The notes beneath the pieces were generated by a model. It ran no database searches. It saw nothing but the letters and a program-made list of their open reading frames with translations, and was not told the DNA's origin. 64,000 nt of DNA from WLMZ01 sp038227995. GTDB taxonomy: Bacteria; Actinomycetota; Acidimicrobiia; Acidimicrobiales; Ilumatobacteraceae. This document shows, piece after piece, positions 8,346 to 17,465 of this stretch. Made by a program: the position numbers and the translations under genes. Where the stretch lies: NCBI GenBank assembly GCA_038227995.1, contig JBBRPP010000025.1:13634-77633 (forward strand), written 5' to 3'. How positions within the stretch are numbered: position 1 is the stretch's first letter; each line of letters starts with the position of its first letter.

Positions 8346-9580
8346 CCATTGCGGAGACCAAGCGGCCGATGCTGTCGGCGGACGGCCGACGTCTGGTCGC
8401 GACGCGCGGCATCCGCGGCTTCGTCGACGGCGCCGTGTCGGTGGTTCTCGCCGCATACCTCACGCTGTTGCACTACAGCGGACAACGGATCGGCGTCATC
8501 GTCACCGCGATGCTGATCGGGTCCGCGGCGCTGACACTGGTCACAGGTTGGTACGGCCACCGCTTCCAGCGCCGCCACGTACTGCTCTCAGGGGCGGTGC
8601 TGATGACCGCGACAGGTGTCGTCTACGCGACGTCCACCGCGTTCATCGCGCTGTTGGTGCTCGGAACCATCGGTACGATGAACCCGAGCGGTGGCGACGT
8701 CAGCGTGTTCCTGCCGATGGAGCAATCGTTGCTGCCCAGCACGGCGCCCGACGATCGGCGCACGGCGATGTTTGCGCGATACGCGTTCGTCGGCAGCATC
8801 TTCGGCGCAGTCGGATCGCTCGCTGCAGGCATCCCGGATTGGATCACCGCGCACACGTCGTTGAGTCACGCTCAGACGTTGCGCGGTGTGTTCGCGGTCT
8901 ACGCGATCGGAGGTGTTGCAGCCCTGTTGATCTACCGGTCGCTGTCGCCGGCGATCGAGCCCGCCGCGCATCAGAAACCCGAGCCGCTCGGGGCATCCCG
9001 TTCGATCGTGTATCGCCTCGCCGCGGTGTTCAGTCTCGATGCGCTCGGAGGAGGTTTCGTCGGCCAGTCGCTGATCGCGCTGTGGCTCTATCGACGCTTC
9101 GATCTGTCGGTGACCGCCGCTGGCGCGCTGCTGTTCTGGACCGGCCTGTGCTCGGCGTTCTCGGTCTTCGTCTCGGTGAAGATCGCGACGCGCATCGGCC
9201 TGATCCGCACGATGGTGTTCACTCATCTGCCGGCGCAACTGTTGCTGATCAGCGCGGCGCTGATGCCGAACCTCGGGCTCGCCGTCGTGTGTCTCGTCGC
9301 GCGCAGCCTGCTGTCGGCGATGGACGCCCCGGCACGGAACTCGTACGTCATGGCGGTCGTGTCCCCGGCCGAACGCGCAGTCGCTGCGAGCGTCACCAAT
9401 GTGCCCCGCAGCCTGGTCTCTGCGATCCCGCCGATCTTCGTCGGATGGATGCTCGACCACAGTTCGTTCGGCTGGCCGCTGATCATCGCCGGCACGCTGA
9501 AAGGTACCTATGACCTGCTGCTTCTCGCGATGTTCCGGCACGTGAGACCGCCAGAGGAGCAGGTTCCGGCGGCCGGCTGA
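8342..9580 (+). CDS. Major facilitator superfamily transporter
   Basis: 412 residues with about twelve hydrophobic segments and the MFS pattern of a short basic loop after segment 2 (GWYGHRFQRRHVLL, resembling motif A G-x-x-x-D-R-x-G-R-R). A repeat of this pattern occurs in the second half (SVKIATRIGLIRTM). A sugar- or drug-type MFS is possible; the substrate is unknown. It starts with GTG inside the stop of the carboxypeptidase gene, indicating translational coupling. Confidence 0.75.
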   Translation: MTIAETKRPMLSADGRRLVATRGIRGFVDGAVSVVLAAYLTLLHYSGQRIGVIVTAMLIGSAALTLVTGWYGHRFQRRHVLLSGAVLMTATGVVYATSTAFIALLVLGTIGTMNPSGGDVSVFLPMEQSLLPSTAPDDRRTAMFARYAFVGSIFGAVGSLAAGIPDWITAHTSLSHAQTLRGVFAVYAIGGVAALLIYRSLSPAIEPAAHQKPEPLGASRSIVYRLAAVFSLDALGGGFVGQSLIALWLYRRFDLSVTAAGALLFWTGLCSAFSVFVSVKIATRIGLIRTMVFTHLPAQLLLISAALMPNLGLAVVCLVARSLLSAMDAPARNSYVMAVVSPAERAVAASVTNVPRSLVSAIPPIFVGWMLDHSSFGWPLIIAGTLKGTYDLLLLAMFRHVRPPEEQVPAAG

Positions 9581-9729
9581 GTCACCGCTGATCTGGCGCG
9601 AGGAACGCTGCCGGACCAGTTGAGTCGCGACGAGCGTTGCCGCGCGATGTCGAACCTGTTGCCCGTGTCCGTGATTGAATGCGCCACGTGCAGGGTCACG
9701 TCGAAGCGGGGGGGAAGGCCGGGCAGGCC

Positions 9730-10989
9730 ATGACGCGCCCGTTCACGCCTGCCGCGGTCCGCCACGACCTGCCCGTCGAACAGCTCCACGTGCGCCGTCA
9801 CAACCTGTCGTTGGTGCTCCGGCTGCTCGCCGGCGGCGGTCGACGTTCGCGTGCCGGCATCGCCGCGATCACCGGTCTGACACGGGCCACGGTCTCGAGC
9901 CTCGCCGCTGAGCTGATCGAACTCGGACTCGTCCGCGAGATCGGCCTCGAGGCCGACGGGCGGCGCGGTCGGCCGGCGACGCTGTTGGAACTCGATGGTT
10001 CGCACGTCGTCACCATCGGTGTCGAGCTCAACGTCGGCTCGATCGCGATCTACGTTCGCGACCTCGGCGGGCGCGAAGTGCTGCAACGGCGCATCGCTCA
10101 ACGCGCGACGGGCACGACCGAGCCGTCGGTGTTGATCGACGTCCTCGGTCAGCAACTGAACGACACGATCGAGGTGATCACGTCGTTGGGGCAGCAACTG
10201 TCGGGCATCACGGTCGCGGTGCCCGGTGTCGTCGACATCGAGCGCGGCTCGGTGCGCTTTGCCCCGAACCTCGGTTGGCGCAACGTGCCGCTGCTGGCCG
10301 AGATCCGGCGCATCGTCGGTCCCGGGGTCGCGCTGTGGCTGGACAACGAAGCCAACCTCGGTGCACTCGCCGAGTTCCGCGCCGGCGCCCATGCCGGCAC
10401 TCGCGAGCTCGTCTACGTCCTCGTCGAGAACGGCGTGGGTGGGGGTCTCATCGTCAACGGTGCGCTGCAGCGCGGTTCGTCCGGTGCCGCGGGCGAGATC
10501 GGACACACCACGGTGCAGCCGATCGGTGGCCGACCGTGCGGCTGCGGCAGCTTCGGATGTTGGGAGACGCTCGTCGGTTTGCCGGCACTGCTGCGCGCAA
10601 CCGTGCCGGATCTCGCTGATGCGATGTTGGCCGACGGCGAGTTCCAGTACGAGGCACGCACGTTGCCGGTGGCACAAGCCGCCGAACGGGGCGAACCGGC
10701 AGTGCTCGCCGCGCTCGACGAGTGGGCCTATTGGATCGGCATCGGCATCGCGAACCTGATCGACACCCTCGACCCCGAGGTGGTGGTTCTCGCCGGGCAC
10801 CCGTCGCATCTCGCCAAGTGGGTCGTGCCGAAGGTGATCGAGACCGCACACGCCAACTCGATGCCGGGCTCGATCCGCCAGTGCCTGATCGAGGTGTCGA
10901 CGCTCGGCTTCTCCGCCGCAGCGCTGGGCGGCGCGATCCACGGCGCCGAGCGGATCTTCACCGACCCCACCCTCATCGCCGCGACCTGA
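9730..10989 (+). CDS. ROK-family transcriptional regulator, probably xylose-responsive (XylR-type)
   Basis: 419 residues from the preferred ATG at 9730, which has a GGGGGGAAGG run about 12 bases upstream; an in-frame ATG at 9679 is weaker. The N-terminus is a winged helix (SRAGIAAITGLTRATVSSLAAELIELGLVRE). The rest is a ROK sugar-binding fold with the zinc motif CGCGSFGCWE preceded by GEIGH. The catalytic N-D-x-N of ROK kinases reads DNEAN here, so it is a regulator rather than a kinase. It lies directly upstream of a xylose transporter and xylA on the same strand, so control of that operon in response to xylose is the natural inference. Confidence 0.85.
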   Translation: MTRPFTPAAVRHDLPVEQLHVRRHNLSLVLRLLAGGGRRSRAGIAAITGLTRATVSSLAAELIELGLVREIGLEADGRRGRPATLLELDGSHVVTIGVELNVGSIAIYVRDLGGREVLQRRIAQRATGTTEPSVLIDVLGQQLNDTIEVITSLGQQLSGITVAVPGVVDIERGSVRFAPNLGWRNVPLLAEIRRIVGPGVALWLDNEANLGALAEFRAGAHAGTRELVYVLVENGVGGGLIVNGALQRGSSGAAGEIGHTTVQPIGGRPCGCGSFGCWETLVGLPALLRATVPDLADAMLADGEFQYEARTLPVAQAAERGEPAVLAALDEWAYWIGIGIANLIDTLDPEVVVLAGHPSHLAKWVVPKVIETAHANSMPGSIRQCLIEVSTLGFSAAALGGAIHGAERIFTDPTLIAAT

Positions 10990-11334
10990 ACCGCCGCAAC
11001 GGCCGCGGCGCTGTCGCCAGCGACCGCGCCGCCGTTGCCTTGCCAGGCCAGGTCAATCGGGCGCGGTTCCCCGTCATTGATTTTCGAACTCGACAGCGCG
11101 CCGGGTTTGCCTGCGCGAGCCGGGCGAACCCGGCGCGGGCCGCGGCGGGCGTGACCGTGGCGGATGCCTTCGGATGGCGGATGCGGGGCTGCGCATCTAG
11201 GTCAGTGGCGTGAACGCTGGGTAAAAAAATTGTTCAGGACAACAACAAATTGCACGGAAGTTGTGTTATGTTCGCGCGGCGTTGAATCCGGCCGCCTCCG
11301 GTCCGGTTACGCACGATCCAGGGGGATTTCATCC
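10990..11334 (+). promoter_or_regulatory. Upstream region of the xylose operon with AT-rich operator-like segment
   Basis: The only non-coding stretch longer than 300 bases. It holds the ROK-gene stem-loop, a second small hairpin (GCCGGG-CGAA-CCCGGC, 11119-11134), then an AT-rich island at 11222-11272. This contains TTGTT-N6-AACAA (11230-11245), ACAAC-N13-GTTGT and a possible -10 TATGTT (11267-11272). The island stands out sharply in this GC-rich sequence and is the best place for the promoter and ROK operator. No clean -35 at 17 bases is seen. GGGGG at 11321-11325 serves as the ribosome-binding site for the ATG at 11335. Confidence 0.45.
10996..11038 (+). terminator. Stem-loop after the ROK regulator gene
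   Basis: GCAACGGC (10996-11003) pairs with GCCGTTGC (11031-11038), with further GC pairing inside. It starts seven bases after the ROK stop codon. There is no T-tract, as is usual for GC-rich Actinobacteria. Confidence 0.45.
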
Positions 11335-12450
11335 ATGCAAACAAGGTCAACGCGCGCGGTCGTCATGATCGCATCACTCGCGATTCTCGCCTCGGCTTGT
11401 GGGAGCGACAAGAAGGCCGCAACCACCACCACGGCAGCAACAGCCACGACAGCCGCAGCAGGCGCCACCACGGCTCCCGCAGCCAGCGGCGGCGGCAAGG
11501 TCGGCTTCATCCTTCCCGACTCGAAGTCCTCAGCTCGCTGGGAAGGCTTCGACCGTCCGTTGATCACCGCAGCATGCGCCAAGGCTGGACTCACCTGTGA
11601 CATCCAGAACGCCGAAGGCGACGCAACGAAGATGGCGACCATCGCCGACCAGATGATCACCGAGGGCGTCAAGGTCCTCGCGATCGTCGACCTCGACTCC
11701 GCCTCGGGTGCTGCCATCCAGAACAAGGCAAAAGCAGCCGGTGTCAAGAACATCGACTACGACCGCCTCACACTCGGTGGCGCCGCTGACGTGTACGTGT
11801 CGTTCGACAACGTCGCCGTCGGTACCGCTCAGGGCGAAGGCATCGTCAAGTGCCTCGGCGGCGCTGCTGCCAAGGGCAAGAACGTCATCGAGCTCGACGG
11901 TTCGCCCGACGACAACAACGCCACGCTGTTCAAGCAGGGCTACCTCGCGGCGATCAAGGACAGCGGCATCAACATCGTCGGCGACCAGGCCGTCCCGAAG
12001 TGGGACAACCAAGTCGGTGGCCAGTTGTTCGAGCAGATGCTCACCGCCGCTGGTGGCAAGGTTGACGGCGTGCTCGCCGCCAACGACGGCCTCTCGCTCG
12101 CTGCCCAGGCAGTGCTCACCAAGAACGGCCTCAAGGTTCCGGCCACGGGTCAGGACGCCACGGTCGACGGCCTTCGCGCCATCCTCCAGGGCACCCAGTG
12201 CATGACGGTCTACAAGCCCGTCATCGCCGAGGCTCAGGGTGCAGTTGACGCAGCGGTCGCACTGATCGCCGGCAAGAAGCCCGACACCACGGTCACGATC
12301 AACAACAAGACCGGTGACATCCCCTACATCCAGGCCAAGATCCAGCCGATCTACATCGACTCGGTCAAGGTCCCCGTGGCGGATGGCTTCGTCAAGCGTG
12401 CCGACGTCTGCAAGGACATCGAAGACCTGTGCAAGGCAAACGGCGTCTGA
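11335..12450 (+). CDS. xylF: D-xylose-type ABC transporter substrate-binding lipoprotein
   Basis: 371 residues. The signal peptide ends in the lipobox LASAC (Cys22), followed by a Thr/Ala-rich linker to about residue 52. The periplasmic-binding fold begins KVGFILPDSKSSARWEGFDR and contains VKNIDYDRLTLGGAADVYVSFDN, closely resembling the A-Y-D-R and Y-I-S-F-D-N blocks of XylF. Homology predicts capture of D-xylose or a similar sugar at the outer face of the membrane. An upstream in-frame extension to 11164 exists but lacks a signal peptide; the ATG at 11335 follows a G-rich ribosome-binding site. First gene of the transport operon. Confidence 0.85.
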   Translation: MQTRSTRAVVMIASLAILASACGSDKKAATTTTAATATTAAAGATTAPAASGGGKVGFILPDSKSSARWEGFDRPLITAACAKAGLTCDIQNAEGDATKMATIADQMITEGVKVLAIVDLDSASGAAIQNKAKAAGVKNIDYDRLTLGGAADVYVSFDNVAVGTAQGEGIVKCLGGAAAKGKNVIELDGSPDDNNATLFKQGYLAAIKDSGINIVGDQAVPKWDNQVGGQLFEQMLTAAGGKVDGVLAANDGLSLAAQAVLTKNGLKVPATGQDATVDGLRAILQGTQCMTVYKPVIAEAQGAVDAAVALIAGKKPDTTVTINNKTGDIPYIQAKIQPIYIDSVKVPVADGFVKRADVCKDIEDLCKANGV

Positions 12451-12510
12451 TCGACTCTGTCGATCACACGATCCACATCGAAGGAGCCGGGTGACCGGCT
12501 GAAGGAATGG

Positions 12511-12536
12511 GTGGCCGCCCCGCGAGGGGCGGCCAC
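12511..12536 (+). terminator. Perfect stem-loop between binding-protein and ATPase genes
   Basis: GTGGCCGCCCC (12511-12521), loop GCGA, then GGGGCGGCCAC (12526-12536) make an 11-base perfect stem. Its position, 60 bases after the xylF stop and about 77 before the ATPase start, fits a partial terminator or RNA 3'-end stabiliser that lets the binding protein be made in excess, as known for many binding-protein operons. No T-tract. Confidence 0.6.
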
Positions 12537-12613
12537 CGGTGTCTGTGCCGTCGTTGCGGCGGCGGTTTCAGCGGAGTGGGATACTGGCGCCATCCAGCGT
12601 CGAAGGGGGCCAA

Positions 12614-13396
12614 GTGAGTGACGTCGAACCGATCCTCGAACTACAGGGGATCAACAAGACATTCGGACCGGTGCACGTGCTGCACGACATCGACTTCCGG
12701 GTGTATCCCGGCAAGGTGACAGCACTCATCGGCGACAACGGCGCCGGCAAGTCGACGCTCGTCAAATGCGTCACCGGCATCTACGGTACGGACTCGGGTT
12801 CCATGTCGTTCAACGGCACCCCGGTCACGATCCACGGTCCGAAGGACGCAGCAGCGCTCGGTATCGAAGTCGTCTACCAGGACCTCGCCCTGTGCGAGAA
12901 CCTCGACATCGTTCAGAACCTGTTCCTCGGCCGCGAGCGGTTGAAGAACGGCTTGCTCGACGAGCGAGCGATGGAACAGCTCGCTCGCGACACGCTGGCC
13001 AGTTTGTCGGTGCGAACGGTGAAGAGCGTTCGCCAGCAGGTCTCGTCACTGTCGGGCGGGCAGCGCCAGACGGTTGCGATCGCGAAGGCGGTCCTGTGGA
13101 ACTCGAAAGTGGTGCTGCTCGACGAGCCCACCGCCGCTCTCGGCGTGGCCCAGACCAAGCAGGTGCTCGACCTCGTCCGCAACCTGGCCAACAAGGGACT
13201 GGGTGTGGTGTTGATCAGCCACAACATGAACGACGTCTTGCAGGTCGCCGATCGAGTGTGTGCGATGTACCTCGGACGCATTGCCGCCGATATCCCGGTG
13301 ACCAAGGAAACCCGACGAGAAACCCTTGTCGAACTGATCACGTCCGGCCAGTCCGGCGACATCGGCCTGCAGAAGGCCGAAGAGGTGACGATCTGA
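12614..13396 (+). CDS. Sugar ABC transporter ATP-binding protein, single nucleotide-binding domain
   Basis: 260 residues with one complete ABC domain: Walker A GDNGAGKST, signature LSGGQRQTVAIAKA, Walker B VVLLDEPTAALG and the switch histidine in LISHNM. The GTG start at 12614 has GAAGGGGG just upstream; an earlier in-frame start at 12539 would run through the terminator stem. E. coli XylG has two fused ABC domains (about 500 residues), whereas this has one, as in FrcA-type transporters, so it probably works as a homodimer. It overlaps the permease start by one base (TGATG). Confidence 0.85.
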   Translation: MSDVEPILELQGINKTFGPVHVLHDIDFRVYPGKVTALIGDNGAGKSTLVKCVTGIYGTDSGSMSFNGTPVTIHGPKDAAALGIEVVYQDLALCENLDIVQNLFLGRERLKNGLLDERAMEQLARDTLASLSVRTVKSVRQQVSSLSGGQRQTVAIAKAVLWNSKVVLLDEPTAALGVAQTKQVLDLVRNLANKGLGVVLISHNMNDVLQVADRVCAMYLGRIAADIPVTKETRRETLVELITSGQSGDIGLQKAEEVTI

Positions 13397-14775
13397 TGTC
13401 CGAGATCGACCCCATGACCTCCGCCAGCGCGGGCAACCCCGGAACTCCCGCCGCGCCTGTGTCAACCGTGCCGGGACCGACCGAAGCAGCATCTGACTTC
13501 TCGCTCGACACGCGCAAGAACTCGCTGTCGGAATCGGTGCACAACTACGTCTCGAAGCTTCGCTCGGGCGATCTCGGGGCCTGGCCCGCGCTCTTTGCGA
13601 TCGTCGTCCTCACCGTCCTGTTCGGTGTGACCCGACCGTCGACCTTCCTCTCGGTGACCAACTTCGCCAACCTGTTGCAGCAGGCCGCGCCGGTCGTGGT
13701 CATCGCGATGGCGGTGTCGTTCGTGCTGTTGCTCGGCGAGATCGACCTGTCCGCCGGCTACACCGCCGGTGTCACTGCCGCCGTCCTGGCTGTTCGCCTC
13801 CAGAAGGGTTGGGGGCTCGGCCCGACGATCATCATCTGCACGATCGTCGCGCTCGCGCTCGGCAGCTTCACGGGTTACATGGTCGCCAAGATCGGCATTC
13901 CGTCCTTCATCGTGACGCTCGCCAACTTCTTGTCGTTCCAGGGCATTCTGCTGCTGCTGGCCAAAGACGGTGGCACGATTCACATCGAGAACAGCAAGAT
14001 CACCGCGATCGAGAACGGCAACATGGCGATCGGTGTCGGCTGGATCGTGTCGATCGCCGGTGTCGGGCTGTTCGGGCTCAGCGTCGTTCGACGGCAGCGA
14101 CAATCAGGCGGCTCGATCCCACTGTCGATGGCGTTGGTGAAAATCGGCCTCGTCGCCGCCGGCGTTGCGGCCTTCACGGCGCTGCTCTCCACCAACCGCG
14201 CGCTCCCGGCCGCGAAGGAGAACGGAATCGTGCTCGAGGGCGTGCCGTATGCGGTGCCGCTCGTCGCGATCCTGGTGGTGGTGTTGACGTTCTCGCTCAC
14301 CCGCACTCGTTACGGTCGCCATCTCTACGCCGTCGGCGGCAACCCCGAGGCTGCCCGTCGCGCGGGTATCAACGTGTTCCGCATCAAGGCCTCCGCGTTC
14401 GCATATTGCGGACTGTTGGCCGGCATCGGTGGCGCGTTCTTGGCGTCACGCCTCACGTCGGTCGATCCACAGACGGGCGGCAACGACACGCTGCTGCTCG
14501 CGGTTGGCGCAGCGGTCATTGGTGGCACGTCGCTGTTCGGCGGCAAGGGTCGGATGCTCAACGCCGTGCTCGGTGGTCTCGTCCTGGCGCTGATCCCGAA
14601 CGGGCTCGGTCTCCTCGGCACCGTCCACTTCCGTCTCCATCTGCTCGGCACTGGCACGACGCTGCGCTCCACGATCGAGTTCAGCAGCTCCGGCGTCAAG
14701 TTCATCGTGTCCGGTCTGGTGCTGCTGCTCGCCGCGTCGGTCGATGCGATCAGCCGCAAGCGCACGATCTCGTAA
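13396..14775 (+). CDS. xylH: Sugar ABC transporter permease, XylH-type
   Basis: 459 residues. The first 50 are hydrophilic and Pro/Ser/Thr-rich; the rest is a branched-chain/ribose-type permease with about ten membrane segments. Family hallmarks include LLGEIDLSAGYTAG in the first half and the cytoplasmic coupling loop YAVGGNPEAARRAGI, then GGTSLFGGKGR. An insertion of about 70 residues between membrane segments (ENSKITAIENGNM region onward) is typical of XylH rather than RbsC. ATG overlaps the ATPase stop by one base. It should form the membrane channel with the 12614 ATPase and 11335 lipoprotein. Confidence 0.85.
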   Translation: MSEIDPMTSASAGNPGTPAAPVSTVPGPTEAASDFSLDTRKNSLSESVHNYVSKLRSGDLGAWPALFAIVVLTVLFGVTRPSTFLSVTNFANLLQQAAPVVVIAMAVSFVLLLGEIDLSAGYTAGVTAAVLAVRLQKGWGLGPTIIICTIVALALGSFTGYMVAKIGIPSFIVTLANFLSFQGILLLLAKDGGTIHIENSKITAIENGNMAIGVGWIVSIAGVGLFGLSVVRRQRQSGGSIPLSMALVKIGLVAAGVAAFTALLSTNRALPAAKENGIVLEGVPYAVPLVAILVVVLTFSLTRTRYGRHLYAVGGNPEAARRAGINVFRIKASAFAYCGLLAGIGGAFLASRLTSVDPQTGGNDTLLLAVGAAVIGGTSLFGGKGRMLNAVLGGLVLALIPNGLGLLGTVHFRLHLLGTGTTLRSTIEFSSSGVKFIVSGLVLLLAASVDAISRKRTIS

Positions 14776-14823
14776 TCCTCACGAAGTACCACTTCACAAC
14801 GAAAGCACGGAAGGACCCGCACC

Positions 14824-15990
14824 ATGACCGACTTCACCCCCCGTCCGGAGCACAAGTTCACATTTGGTTTGTGGACCGTCGGCAACACCGGACGCGACCC
14901 GTTCGGCTTCGAAGTCCGCGCGCCGCTCGATCCCGTGCAGTCCGTTCACAAGCTGGCCGAACTCGGTGCCTACGGTGTCAACTTTCATGACGACGACCTG
15001 ATCCCGTTCGGCTCGCCGGCCGCGGTCAAGGAACGGATCATGAAGGACTTCCGCAGCGCGCTCGACGAAACCGGCTTGAAGGTGCCGATGGCAACCACCA
15101 ACCTCTTCAGCCAGCCGATGTTCAAGGAGGGCGCGTTCACGGCGAACGACCCGAAGGTGCGCCGGTACGCGGTCAAGAAGACGTTCGACTCGATCGATGT
15201 CGGCACCGAACTCGGCGCCGAGGTGTACGTCATGTGGGGCGGACGTGAGGGCCTCGAAGTCGAAGCAGCCAAGGACACTCGAAACGCGCTCGATCGTTAC
15301 GCCGAGGCCGTCAACCTGTGCTGCGCGTATGCGCGCGAGCGTGGCTACAACATCCGCTTCGCGCTCGAGCCCAAGCCGAACGAACCACGCGGCGACATCT
15401 TCCTGCCCACCGTCGGCCATGCGTTGGCGTTCATCAACGAGCTCGAATGGCCCGAGATGGTCGGCCTCAACCCCGAGTTCGCCCACGAGACGATGAGCGG
15501 ACTCAACTTCACCCAGGGCGTCGCCCAGGCGCTGTGGCAGGGCAAGTTGTTCCACATCGACCTCAATGCACAGCGAATCGGCAAGTTCGACCAGGACTTC
15601 CGCTTCGGTAGCGAGGGCATCCGCGACGCGTTCAACCTCGTGCGTCTGCTCGAGGATTCGGGTTGGGACGGCATGCGCCACTTCGACGCACACGCCTACC
15701 GCACCGAGGATGCCGAGGGTGTGTGGGACTTCGCCAAGGGTTGCATGCGCACGTACCTGATCCTCAAGGACAAGGTTGCGCGCTTCCACACCGACCCTGA
15801 GATCCAGGACGCGTTGGCCGTTGCCGGCGTCGCCGATCTCGGCTTGCCAACGGCACCGGAAGGCCTCGGGTCAGACGCGATCGCGTCGATCAGCGGCGAG
15901 ACGTACGATCTGGCCGCGATGTCAGCGCGCGGCTATGGACTCGAGCGGCTCGACCAGTTGATGAACGAACTGCTCCTCGGCGTTCGCTGA
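14824..15990 (+). CDS. xylA: Xylose isomerase
   Basis: 388 residues, the standard length of the actinobacterial class I enzyme, which converts D-xylose to D-xylulose (and glucose to fructose). Catalytic His55 and Asp58 lie in VNFHDDDLIPFG. Metal ligands are recognisable in FALEPKPNEPRGD (Glu182), LNPEFAHETM (Glu218, His221) and LFHIDLN. GGAAGGA at 14808-14815 serves as the ribosome-binding site. It is 48 bases downstream of the permease and probably in the same operon. No xylulokinase follows in this window, so xylB must lie elsewhere. Confidence 0.95.
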   Translation: MTDFTPRPEHKFTFGLWTVGNTGRDPFGFEVRAPLDPVQSVHKLAELGAYGVNFHDDDLIPFGSPAAVKERIMKDFRSALDETGLKVPMATTNLFSQPMFKEGAFTANDPKVRRYAVKKTFDSIDVGTELGAEVYVMWGGREGLEVEAAKDTRNALDRYAEAVNLCCAYARERGYNIRFALEPKPNEPRGDIFLPTVGHALAFINELEWPEMVGLNPEFAHETMSGLNFTQGVAQALWQGKLFHIDLNAQRIGKFDQDFRFGSEGIRDAFNLVRLLEDSGWDGMRHFDAHAYRTEDAEGVWDFAKGCMRTYLILKDKVARFHTDPEIQDALAVAGVADLGLPTAPEGLGSDAIASISGETYDLAAMSARGYGLERLDQLMNELLLGVR

Positions 15991-16037
15991 CACCCAGCAG
16001 CGGTCCCAGATCGGCCACTCTCGATCAGCCGGCGACC

Positions 16038-16086
16038 ATCAGGCAGGCCGTCGACCGATCAGGCAGGCAGTCGACGATCAGGCGGT
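16038..16086. repeat. Short tandem repeat, about 20-base unit, between xylA and the SPFH gene
   Basis: The unit ATCAGGCAGGC(C/A)GTCGAC occurs at 16038 and 16058, and a third partial copy starting near 16077 runs into the stop end of the SPFH gene. The copies suggest local duplication of the 3' end of that gene. Confidence 0.6.
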
Positions 16087-17013
16087 AGGGACGGCGTCGA
16101 GCACCGACCGCAGTGCCTGCGCCGCCCCGAGCAGTGCGGCGCTCTCGAACGGCACGACGATCTTGGTGTTGTCGCTCTCGGCGAACTTCGCCAAGGTCTC
16201 GAGCTGCAGGATTGCGATCAGACTCGGGTCGGGATTGGCGGCACGGATCGCGTTGTAGATGCTGGCAATCGCTTGGGCTCGGCCTTGCGCTTCGAGGATG
16301 AATGCCTGCCGGTTGCCCTCGGCGCGCAGGATCGCCGCCTCGCGCTCGCCCTCGGCGGCGCGGATGGCCGCCTTTGCCGCGCCGTCCGCGATGTTGATCG
16401 CGGACTGTTGATTGCCCTCGGACTGGAGGATCTTGGCCCGCTTCTCCTGGTCTGCCTGCTTCTGCAGAGCGAGGGCTTCGAGGATCTTCGGTGGGGGTGT
16501 GATCTCGACGATCTCGATGCGTGCGATGCGGATGCCCCACTTGTCGGTGACGGCTTCCATCTGCAGTTGAACGTCGGTGTTGATTCGCTCACGCTCGGAC
16601 AGGGCTTCGTCGAGGGACAGCGTGCCGATGACCGAGCGAAGAGCGGTGCGGGCCAGCGCGTCGATCGCGACGCTGAAATTGGCCACACTGAACAACGCCT
16701 GCTTGGCGTCGACGATCTGAGTGAAGATCGTGGCGTTGACCGTGACGACGACGTTGTCCTTGGTGATGACCTCTTGACGATCACCGGGGACGGGAATCTC
16801 GCGCATGTCCACCTTCTGCAGCGAGTCGATGAATGGGCCGAGGATCACCAGGCCCGGCTCGTGCGTCTTGCGGTATTCGCCGAGACGTTTGACGACGCCC
16901 ACCTCGCCCTGCTGCACGATGTTGACCATCTTGCGCAGCATGAACAACAAGATGACGACGATGATGGCGACGACGACGAGGGCGCCGATCGAGACACTGC
17001 TGAGCGCGATCAT
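16078..17013 (-). CDS. SPFH/band 7 membrane protein, QmcA/stomatin-like
   Basis: 311 residues. One N-terminal membrane segment (about residues 5-28) is followed by the SPFH domain (NIVQQGEVGVVKRLGEYRKT...PGLVILGPFID, DMREIPVPGDRQEVITKDNV) and a long Ala/Glu/Gln-rich coiled coil (KQADQEKRAKILQSEGNQQSA onwards). Such proteins form large membrane scaffolds and often accompany proteases. The start is the ATG at 17013, which overlaps the stop of the upstream NfeD gene (ATGA). SPFH plus NfeD is a well-known conserved pair. Confidence 0.9.
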   Translation of the reverse strand: MIALSSVSIGALVVVAIIVVILLFMLRKMVNIVQQGEVGVVKRLGEYRKTHEPGLVILGPFIDSLQKVDMREIPVPGDRQEVITKDNVVVTVNATIFTQIVDAKQALFSVANFSVAIDALARTALRSVIGTLSLDEALSERERINTDVQLQMEAVTDKWGIRIARIEIVEITPPPKILEALALQKQADQEKRAKILQSEGNQQSAINIADGAAKAAIRAAEGEREAAILRAEGNRQAFILEAQGRAQAIASIYNAIRAANPDPSLIAILQLETLAKFAESDNTKIVVPFESAALLGAAQALRSVLDAVPTA

Positions 17014-17465
17014 GTGAGCTCCCAAAGTTCTTCTGCGGCTCGCACCGTCAGAGTTGTGCCGACGACCTTGGTGACGATCACCGGTGTCGACGGAGGAATC
17101 GATGAACCATCAGCAGTGATCGCCAGCCAACTCTCGCCGACGAGGCGGACGTGACCATTGGGATCGAACTTGACCTCGTCGATCGTCATGCCACGTGCGC
17201 CGATCAAACCACCGTGTACGCCGCGGATCGATGTGCCCGGCCCGCGCACGGCGAACGCCTTGCTGACGTATGGCCGGACCAACGTGATGCCCGCGGCTGC
17301 CACCGCGATCGCGACGATGAGTTGGAGGACGATCGATGACGGTGTGACGACCGCAATCACTGCTGCGGCAGCTGCACCGGCAGCCCCGAACATGGCGAAG
17401 AAGGCAAGGTGATGCAGCTCTGCCGCGACCAGCAGCACACACACCGCGATCCACACGACGGCCAT
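17010..17465 (-). CDS. NfeD family membrane protein
   Basis: 151 residues from the ATG at 17465, which has GGAGGTGG about seven bases upstream; a longer start at 17507 would add an unconvincing N-terminus. Two or three hydrophobic segments (MAVVWIAVCVLLVAAELHH, FAMFGAAGAAAAAVIAVV, LQLIVAIAVAAAGITLV) are followed by a C-terminal OB-like domain (LIGARGMTIDEVKFDPNGHVRLVGESW). This is the short NfeD form, without the ClpP-like protease domain. It is translationally coupled to the SPFH gene and probably helps assemble or regulate that scaffold. Confidence 0.85.
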   Translation of the reverse strand: MAVVWIAVCVLLVAAELHHLAFFAMFGAAGAAAAAVIAVVTPSSIVLQLIVAIAVAAAGITLVRPYVSKAFAVRGPGTSIRGVHGGLIGARGMTIDEVKFDPNGHVRLVGESWLAITADGSSIPPSTPVIVTKVVGTTLTVRAAEELWELT

